IMG/VR virus record: IMGVR_UViG_3300009545_000065
Span: 1 to 21,999 of that record
Reading direction: 5' to 3' (one strand)
Length of the DNA stretch: 21,999 nt
Origin: a virus
A model generated the notes under the pieces. That model was not told where the DNA came from. It made no database searches and saw only the letters and a list, made by a program, of their open reading frames with translations. Of the stretch, positions 14,065 to 20,600 are shown one piece after another; position 1 is the first letter of the stretch, and every line of letters begins with the position of its first letter. The translations under genes and the position numbers were made by a program.

Positions 14065-14262
14065 ATCTACTTCGACGCCGTTTTGGATGTGAACTGCAAG
14101 CCCATCTTCAACGGAACTCCCAAGGACACGGCCGAATGGCTGATAGCTAACGCTGACAATTGGGAGGTACAGCGAAACTGTGTGGTGTGCGTCGGTAAGA
14201 CATTGGAGACGATGTCTATCGACGACTACCTTCGCGCCTACGACAGGTCCTCGCAGAAATAA
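14065..14262 (+). CDS. Small duplicated-domain protein, second copy, probable ATC start
   Basis: Encodes 65 residues if read from ATC at 14065: IYFDAVLDVNCKPIFNGTPK, then DTAEWLIANADNWEV, VVCVGKTLETMSIDDYLRAY and DRSSQK. It aligns along its length with the gene at 13867 (VYDEVL / IYFDAVL; PADVYAWL / PKDTAEWL; EYIANY / DYLRAY). Both lie in the same frame, separated only by TGA and four codons, so stop read-through to a two-domain protein is the alternative. Unlike the first copy it has three Cys. Its stop codon lies inside leader copy 5. Function unknown. A rare start codon would keep expression low. Confidence 0.6.
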   Translation: MYFDAVLDVNCKPIFNGTPKDTAEWLIANADNWEVQRNCVVCVGKTLETMSIDDYLRAYDRSSQK

Positions 14263-14294
14263 CAGGGGCTATAATGAGACCCCTACTGAAAGGA
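14251..14294 (+). promoter_or_regulatory. Repeated promoter-like leader element, copy 5
   Basis: Has TCGCAGAAATAACA at 14251, GGGGC, TATAAT (14270-14275), GAGACCCCTACTGAAAGGA. Its first 12 bases are also the end of the upstream gene, including the TAA stop. Copy 2 has the same TCGCAGAAATAACA without any gene reading into it, so the block is kept for its own sake. Confidence 0.8.
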
Positions 14295-14299
14295 CCCCG

Positions 14300-14446
14300 A
14301 TGGACGCGAAACTCAAGGCCACCGTCGTCAAACTCGCTCTCGGTCTTGCTACTGCAGCTGTGATTGGTTACATCATCAAGCTGGAGCGCAAGATCGACGA
14401 GCACATTGACGAGCACTACGCCGAGCAAGACTCCACGGAGAACTGA
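14300..14446 (+). CDS. Small membrane protein (cassette 5)
   Basis: Encodes 48 residues. The ATG at 14300 follows GAAAGGA of leader copy 5. The protein is a basic start (MDAKLKATVVK), a membrane helix at about 8-26 (VKLALGLATAAVIGYIIKL), a charged helix (ERKIDEHIDEHYAEQ) and DSTEN. Longer readings upstream pass through the promoter and the previous gene in another frame, so they are rejected. The heptad-like IDEHIDEH may support pairing of two chains. Again it is the single gene between a leader element and a terminator. Function unknown. Confidence 0.78.
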   Translation: MDAKLKATVVKLALGLATAAVIGYIIKLERKIDEHIDEHYAEQDSTEN

Positions 14447-14457
14447 CAACAAATCTC

Positions 14458-14494
14458 AAAACTGAAAGTCCACGAAACACGGACTTTTAGTTTT
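14458..14494 (+). terminator. Intrinsic terminator after cassette 5
   Basis: AAAACTGAAAGTCC (14458-14471) pairs with GGACTTTTAGTTTT (14481-14494), 14 pairs with one G-U, loop ACGAAACAC, ending in a T tract. It follows the design of the terminators at 10098, 10928 and 11355 but with changed bases on both arms. This looks like compensating change that keeps the stem. Confidence 0.87.
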
Positions 14495-14511
14495 CTCTTT
14501 CGAGGGAAAAC

Positions 14512-15156
14512 ATGGAACCTTACCCGGACAACAGCTACAAGTCGAGAGAAGAATCCACCAAGACCAACGGGGAAAAGCCTGCGCTCCGGGTGGTTTCTGA
14601 CAGTTCTCGAGTCATCCGTCGCAGACCTCCCATGGGGCGCCGGTTCAAGGAGACCTTCTTCGGCTCCGACGAGCAGAGCTTCATGGGCGGTCTGGAACAT
14701 CTGATCAGTGACGTCGTCATGCCAACGATCAGCGAGTTCCAGGGCATCGTGCAGGCCGTCGAGACCGTCAACCGGATGCTGCACGGAGAGGGCATACAGC
14801 CGCGACGAACGTCGGCGGGACGTCCCAACAACAACGTCCGTACCATGCCCGTCAACTACGGCCGTTACTCGCAGCGAGACAAGCCTCAGCAGCGTGTGGG
14901 CAGGAACTACGACCGTCACAACTTCGACGACATCATCCTTCCGACGTTCAACGAGGTCCGGGAGATCATCCGGGCCATGGAGGACGACATCGAAGAGTAC
15001 GAGTTCGTCACTCTTCGGGACCTGTACGAGATGATTGGCGTCGCATTCAGCAACGCCGACGAGCGGTGGGGATGGTCGTCTGTCGAAGGCGCCCACCCCA
15101 AGCGGGTGTCCAGCGGATACCTGCTCGTCCTCCCGGCCATCGAGCCCCGAGGATAG
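14512..15156 (+). CDS. Conserved phage protein of unknown function with C-terminal GYLLxLP domain
   Basis: Encodes 214 residues, ATG at 14512 after CGAGGGAAAAC. Residues 1-45 are basic and disordered (RVIRRRPPMGRRFKETFFG). Residues about 50-90 form a helix (LISDVVMPTISEFQGIVQAV). A basic, Asn/Arg-rich linker follows. The C-terminal domain, about residues 137-210, has FDDIILPTFNEVREIIRAM, a YEFVTLRDLYEMIGV segment, WGWSSVEGA and the ending RVSSGYLLVLP. I know this architecture from many phages of Gram-positive bacteria, always unassigned. The basic linker might bind nucleic acid. It is the first gene after the last terminator and leads the run of close-packed genes that ends at the polymerase. 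Confidence 0.78.
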   Translation: MEPYPDNSYKSREESTKTNGEKPALRVVSDSSRVIRRRPPMGRRFKETFFGSDEQSFMGGLEHLISDVVMPTISEFQGIVQAVETVNRMLHGEGIQPRRTSAGRPNNNVRTMPVNYGRYSQRDKPQQRVGRNYDRHNFDDIILPTFNEVREIIRAMEDDIEEYEFVTLRDLYEMIGVAFSNADERWGWSSVEGAHPKRVSSGYLLVLPAIEPRG

Positions 15157-15160
15157 AGCG

Positions 15161-15295
15161 ATGGAACTCTGGAAGGAACGGGAGGCCCTAAAGAAAGCTA
15201 GGCCGACCCGATCGTGGGCGACCAAAGTCAATCGGATGGACCAGATCCAGATACACGCCGTCTACATGAGCTTCAAGAAGCGAGGATTGCTCTGA
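15161..15295 (+). CDS. Small basic conserved phage protein
   Basis: Encodes 44 residues: MELWKEREALKKARPTRSWA, then TKVNRMDQIQIHAVYMSFKK and RGLL. The ATG lies 4 bases after the previous stop with a GAGG site upstream, and the stop overlaps the next ATG (TGATG). The closing pattern K-V-x-x-M-x-x-x-Q-I-x-A-V-Y-x-x-x-K-K-x-G recurs in small phage proteins of Gram-positive hosts, with no known function. It is mainly helical and positively charged. The tight joins on both sides support it. Confidence 0.72.
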   Translation: MELWKEREALKKARPTRSWATKVNRMDQIQIHAVYMSFKKRGLL

Positions 15296-15450
15296 TGCGC
15301 TACGTGGTGGTCTTCACCGTCGGTATCGCGGCGGGCTACACCCTGCACAGCAAGAAGGACCAGACGATCGACTCGGTGGCTACCGGTCTGGTCGGCTTCC
15401 TGCAACGGAGCTCGCAGAAGCTCCAGTCTCGCATCGACAACATCAGCTGA
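15295..15450 (+). CDS. Small membrane-associated protein
   Basis: Encodes 51 residues. The ATG at 15295 overlaps the previous stop. A short hydrophobic segment (RYVVVFTVGIAAGYTL, residues 2-17) is followed by a soluble amphipathic tail, DSVATGLVGFLQRSSQKLQS and RIDNIS. The G-I-A-A-G-Y-x-x-H pattern at the end of the helix is echoed at the start of the gene at 16384 (GVTFAAGYVTCRH), which suggests that both belong to one broad class of short anchors. Function unknown. Confidence 0.7.
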   Translation: MRYVVVFTVGIAAGYTLHSKKDQTIDSVATGLVGFLQRSSQKLQSRIDNIS

Positions 15451-15484
15451 TCCAAGTACTACTAGACCTTTCAAGGAGCAACAG

Positions 15485-16387
15485 ATGAACCTGACGTCCG
15501 TCAGGAACAAGGCCATGGGCAAGGCAGGGAAGCAGATCCTCCTCACCCGCAAGCACTCCCCGGTGGTCCTCTTGGCCGCCGGAACCGTCGGGTTCATCGG
15601 AACCGTGGTTCTGGCCAGCCGCGCGACGCTCAAGATGACCGAGATCTTCGACGAGGCCGACGAGCTCCGCGCCAAGAGCGAGCTGGCCCTCGAGGGACAC
15701 CGCGACAAGTACACCGAAGAGGACGCCAAGAGCGACAGTGTCCTGATCAAGATCCAGACGGCCACCAAGATCGCCAAGCTGTACGCTCCCGCCGCGGCAG
15801 TCGGAGTCCTGACCCTCGCTGCCTTCACCGGCTCGCACGTCATCCTCACACGGCGCAACGCGGCTCTCGGAGCGGCGTACATCGCCGTGGACAAGTCCTT
15901 CAAGCAGTACCGCGACCGGGTCGTCGGCGAACTCGGCAACGACAAGGACCGCGAGTTCCTCTTCGGAACCTTCGAGGAGCAGGTCGAGGTCGACACCGAC
16001 GACGGCAAGAAGACCAAGACCGTCAAGCGACTCGGCGGGGAGGAGAGCGAAATCACCTACGCCCGGTGCTTCAACAAGGAGAACAAGCACTGGAAGTACG
16101 GGAACTACTACAACTTCACCTTCCTGCAGGCTCAGGAGCGGTTCGCGAACGAGAAGCTGAACCTCCACGGCTACCTGAGCCTGAACGACGTGTACAAGTC
16201 GCTGGGGTTCGAGCCGACCAAGGCCGGGCAGATCGTCGGCTGGACCAAGAAGGGCGGCGACGGCTTCGTCTCCTTCGGCATCGTCGAGAACGACGAGAAC
16301 GGCGACTTCTCCAACGGTGACACGGACGACGTCTGGCTGGACTTCAACGTCCAGGGGAACATCCTGGACGCCTACAGCAAGGGGTGA
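15485..16387 (+). CDS. DUF6353-like membrane protein, copy 2
   Basis: Encodes 300 residues, ATG at 15485 after CAAGGAGCAACAG. Membrane segments lie at about 26-45 (PVVLLAAGTVGFIGTVVLAS) and 99-120 (YAPAAAVGVLTLAAFTG), joined by a charged loop with IFDEADELRAKSE. The stretch RRNAALGAAYIAVDKSFKQY matches KRSAALASAYAVTQQAYHEY of copy 1 at 11961. The C-terminal domain has GYLSLNDVYKSLGF, GQIVGWTKKGGDGFVSFG and VWLDFNVQG, against GYPSLTDFWDKIGL and GWNTDYPLKIYY in copy 1. Copy 2 has an extra acidic, Lys-rich insert near residue 180. Function unknown. Its stop overlaps the next start (GTGA). Confidence 0.77.
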   Translation: MNLTSVRNKAMGKAGKQILLTRKHSPVVLLAAGTVGFIGTVVLASRATLKMTEIFDEADELRAKSELALEGHRDKYTEEDAKSDSVLIKIQTATKIAKLYAPAAAVGVLTLAAFTGSHVILTRRNAALGAAYIAVDKSFKQYRDRVVGELGNDKDREFLFGTFEEQVEVDTDDGKKTKTVKRLGGEESEITYARCFNKENKHWKYGNYYNFTFLQAQERFANEKLNLHGYLSLNDVYKSLGFEPTKAGQIVGWTKKGGDGFVSFGIVENDENGDFSNGDTDDVWLDFNVQGNILDAYSKG

Positions 16388-17049
16388 ACGTGAAGGGCCT
16401 GATCAAGACCATCATCGTAGCCGGTGTCACATTTGCCGCCGGTTACGTGACGTGCCGCCACACCCAGGAAACCTACTACCTGGAGATGGCGAACCGCAAG
16501 CTCAAGGAACAAGACGAGGAACACAAGAACTGCGTCGAGGAACTCGAGAAGAGGATCGCGGAACTCTCGGGAACCGTCGTGGGGATGCAGCTCGAGACGA
16601 TCTCCATGATCGCCAACCAAGAGGTCGCTCCCGAGCAGGAGAATCCGGCGGAGGCCGAGATCGCTCTGACGAGCTACCAGAGCGAACCCGCTCAGCTGAT
16701 CGACTACACGCAGTTCTCAGGCAAGTCGGCGGCGACCAACGTCGCTACGGAGATCGCCCACACTCCACGCCACGCGGATGTTCCTGGTCCGCGGCTGATC
16801 CCGGAGACGGAATTCCTGGAGACTCCGACCACGTTCGTCTTCACGTTGTACGTCGGAGACGACACGCTGACCGACGAGAGCGACCAGCCGATCACCGTGG
16901 GCGATCGAAGCAGCATCCTGGGACACCTCGACGGTGGCCTGGTCCAGCATGTCAACCACGAGGGCAACGTCTTCATCTACAACACCGAAGGCAACTACGC
17001 GGCCCAGATCTGCGTCAGCATGGGCTCTTACTCGGAGGTCGGCGGTTAA
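16384..17049 (+). CDS. Membrane-anchored coiled-coil protein of unknown function
   Basis: Encodes 221 residues from GTG at 16384, which overlaps the previous stop (GTGA). A second GTG at 16390 has AAGGGG at better spacing and is an equally good start. Residues 5-21 form a membrane helix (LIKTIIVAGVTFAAGYV), residues about 28-65 a charged coiled coil (KLKEQDEEHKNCVEELEKRI). A loose linker precedes a C-terminal domain from about residue 150 (FVFTLYVGDDTLTDESDQPI, then GNVFIYNTEGNYAAQI). The YxGDDxLTDExDxPI block is common in phage proteins encoded beside DUF6353-like and NRAxDGxxLR genes, as here. The role is unknown; it may hold a soluble domain at the membrane. Confidence 0.77.
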   Translation: MNVKGLIKTIIVAGVTFAAGYVTCRHTQETYYLEMANRKLKEQDEEHKNCVEELEKRIAELSGTVVGMQLETISMIANQEVAPEQENPAEAEIALTSYQSEPAQLIDYTQFSGKSAATNVATEIAHTPRHADVPGPRLIPETEFLETPTTFVFTLYVGDDTLTDESDQPITVGDRSSILGHLDGGLVQHVNHEGNVFIYNTEGNYAAQICVSMGSYSEVGG

Positions 17050-17589
17050 ATGAACCATCAGCAGCTTGACGAGGCGTACTTCGTATGGCTCTACAGTCAA
17101 GTCGCTGACTCGGAAACCACCGATCCGGCCCTGACCAGTTGGAATCTCCTTCGGATCCTCTTTCGCAAGGAATTCGTCTGGCTCATCCCGAACGATGAGA
17201 ATCGTGCCGAGGACGGAAAGGATCTGCGTCGGAAATTCCTAACCTATGAGAGGTTGGAGACCGAGGCAGATCCCGACTGGGTCGATTACGGTTGCTCCTT
17301 CCTGGAGCTGATGGTGGGGCTTGCTCAACGCCTATCTTTCTTGGCTGAGGGTGAGCCCCACTACTGGTTCTGGAAGCTGATGGAGAACATCGGCATTCCG
17401 AGGTATAGCGATAGACGGAAGAGACTTCCGGAGCGGAAAATCAACGAAGTTCTCGATCGGATCATAAACAGGACTTACGAGCGTGACGGATCCGGCGGGT
17501 TCTTCCCCCTACAGAGAACACATCGCGACCAGCGCTCCGTGGAGCTCTGGTACCAACTAAGCGCTTATGTCGTAGAACAGAGCGAGTAA
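17050..17589 (+). CDS. Conserved phage protein with NRAxDGxxLR and DQRxxExWYQ motifs
   Basis: Encodes 179 residues. The ATG directly follows the previous TAA with no gap. Visible blocks are EAYFVWLYSQVAD, the segment RKEFVWLIPNDENRAEDGKD then LRRKFL (NDENRAEDG at residues 48-56), SFLELMVGLAQRLSFL, YWFWKLMENIGI, and GGFFPLQRTHRDQRSVELWY then QLSAYV. This is a well-kept family in phages of Firmicutes and Actinobacteria, helical and soluble, always of unknown function. It lies just upstream of the replication gene with only 14 bases between, and probably shares its transcript. Confidence 0.8.
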   Translation: MNHQQLDEAYFVWLYSQVADSETTDPALTSWNLLRILFRKEFVWLIPNDENRAEDGKDLRRKFLTYERLETEADPDWVDYGCSFLELMVGLAQRLSFLAEGEPHYWFWKLMENIGIPRYSDRRKRLPERKINEVLDRIINRTYERDGSGGFFPLQRTHRDQRSVELWYQLSAYVVEQSE

Positions 17590-17603
17590 GGAAAGGAGGA
17601 CAG

Positions 17604-20600
17604 ATGGATTTCTTTCGTGTGGCTACGAAAGAAACGCGGAACGGGAATGTCGAGATCAGTCCGGACTTCACTGTGGGCCGATCTAAAGATCTCATGGTAC
17701 GGGGCAGTTCGTTCTACGCGATCTGGAACGAAGCTCTCGGGCTTTGGTCTAAGGACGAGTACGACGTAGCGGCTCTGGTCGACCGTGTCCTGAACGAACA
17801 CGCTGACAAACTCCGTGATCAAGGCATCTCGTGCACCGTGAAAACTCTGACCTCCTTCGATTCGAACCGATGGAAGCAGTTCAAGGCCTTCATGAAGAGC
17901 GTGAGTGACAACTCACGTACGCTCGATTCCAGGGTCATGTTCGCCAGCACTCCTATAAAGCGGAGTGACTACGCGAGTCGTCGCCTCAACTACGACATGG
18001 CCGAGGGCAGCATTGCGGCCTACGAGGAGTTGGTGAGTCTTCTCTACATCCCCGAGGAGCGAGCCAAGTTCGAGTGGGCCATCGGTGCCATCATCGCCGG
18101 GGACGCCAAGAAGATCGAGAAGATGCTGGTCTTCTTCGGTGCCCCCGGCACTGGCAAGTCGACGGTGATGAATCTCGCGATCAAGCTGTTCGGTGGGTTG
18201 GTCGAATTTGGGGGCTACGTCTCTACGTTCGACTGTTCGGCTCTGGTCAGCGGCGGCAGCGCTTTCGCCATGGATGCGTTCAGGGATGAACCGTTGTTGT
18301 CGATCGATCAGGACACCGACCTGTCCGGGATCAGGGACAACAGCACGCTGAACTCGGTGATCTCGAAAGAGATTCTTCGAGTGAACGAGAAGTTCAAGCC
18401 GACATACAACTCGCGCATCCAGTCGTTTCTGTTCGTCGGCACGAACAAGCCAGTCAAATTCTCGGACGCGAAGAACGGGTTGATTCGTCGCATCATCGAT
18501 GTGAACCCGACTGGCGAGACGCACGAGGTGAACCGGTACCACACCTTGGTGCAGCAGACGGAGTTCGAGCTGGGCGCTATCGCGCAACACTGCTTGAATG
18601 TCTATCGATCGATGGGCAAGAACTACTACAACTCGTACAAGCCCGTCGCGATGATGCTGCAGACGGACGTGTTCTTCAACTTCGTCGAGGCGTACTTCGA
18701 CGTCTTCAAGGCGCAGGACAACACGACCCTCAAGCAAGCGTACGCGATGTACAAGCAATACTGTGTCGACGCTGAGATCGAGAAGGTCCTGCCGCAGTAC
18801 AAGTTCCGGGAGGAATTGAAGAACTACTTCTCGGAGTTCGTCGACAGAAAGTACATGGACGGGGCAGAGGTTAAGAGCTTCTACCAAGGGTTCACAGCTC
18901 AGCCGTACAAGGCTCCGTTGAAATCGAATCCGACGGTGTACTCGTTGGTCCTCGAGGAGACGTCGTCCGTCTTCGACACCACCTACGCGGACCTACCGGC
19001 GCAGTACGGTAAAGAAGACGAGACCCCTTCGAAGTACTGGACTGACGAGGAACGCGTGATCCGCGGCAAGTTGCAGAAACCTCGTCCGGATCAAGTCGTC
19101 AACACCGTCCTGGGAGACCTGGACACCTCTCGGCTGCATTTCGTGAAGCTTCCCGAGAACCACATCGTCATCGACTTCGACTTGAAGGGCGACAATGGCG
19201 AGAAGGACCTACAGCGCAACCTGGAAGCAGCAAGCCTCTGGCCTGCCACCTATGCCGAGCTTAGTAAGTCCGGCAGCGGCGTGCACCTCCACTACATCTG
19301 GACAGGAAGTGACGCTGCAGATCTTGCTCCTGAATATTCACCGGGAATTGAGATCAAGGTATTTCGGGGTGGATCTTCGCTGCGACGAAAACTATCGAAG
19401 TGTAATGCGGTGGCTGTCGCATCTCTCGGTAGTGGACTCCCCTTCAGAGAGAAGAAGCCCGTGATCGAAAACAAGACCCTGCAGAGCGAGAAGGGTCTGA
19501 GGGATCTCATCGAGAGGAATCTCAGAAAGGAGATCCATCCCGGCACGAAGCCGTCCATCGAGTTCATCGGAAAGATTCTCGATGAGGCTTACGAGAGCGA
19601 CTTGCCGTATGACGTGACGGACATGCGTGGCAGAATCCTCACGTTCGCGAACAACAGCTCTCACCAAGCCGACTTCTGCCTCAAGGCCGTGCAGAAGATG
19701 AAGTTCAAGTCTGACGTCTCGTCCGAGGACATCCCGAACACGAAGCATGGCATCGGAGTCCCGATCGTCATCTTCGACTGTGAGGTCTACCCAAACCTCT
19801 TCGCGATCTGCTGGAAGTACAAGGGTGAAACCGAAGGCGTTCGGATGCTCAATCCGACTCCGGCCGAGGTGGAGCGACTCTTCCAGTTCCGGCTGATCGG
19901 GTTCAACAACCGCGAATACGACAACCACATCATGTGGGCGCGGATGCTCGGATACGACAACATGCAGCTCTATCTTCTGTCGAAGAGAATCCTCGCCAAG
20001 GATCGCGACGCGATGTTCGGGGAAGCCTACTCGCTCTCTTACGCCGACGCCTACGACTTCGCCACGAAGAAGCAGAGCCTCAAAAAGTGGGAGATCGAGC
20101 TCGGGATTCATCACATGGAGATGGACCTTCCGTGGGATGAACCGGTTCCAGACGACCGAGTCGAAGACGTCCTCGACTACTGCATGAACGACGTGTTCGG
20201 CACGGAAGCCGTGGTCGACCACTGCGACGCAGACTTCTTGTCGCGGCAGATCCTTGCCGAGATGAGCGGTCTCACCGTGAACGATCCCACTCGCAAGCAC
20301 GCGGGGCGGATCATCTTCGGGAATGTCAGGGATCCGCAGAAGGATTTCATCTACACGGATCTCAGCGAGATGTTCCCGGGCTACGAATTCGATCCCTACG
20401 CCTTGAAAGACAAGAGTACATACCGGGATGAAGTGGTCGGTGAAGGCGGTTACGTCTACGCCGAACCCGGCATGTACGAGAACGTCGCGCTACTGGACGT
20501 CGCTTCGATGCACCCCACGTCCATCATCCAGCTGGACCTCTTCGGGCCGTACACGGAGAAGTTCGCCAAGCTGTACCACGGTCGACTGGCGATCAAGGGC

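Noticed and set aside
9397-14294. The five repeats as a CRISPR array
   Set aside because: The repeats are separated by whole genes and by very different distances, and each ends in a ribosome binding site before a start codon.
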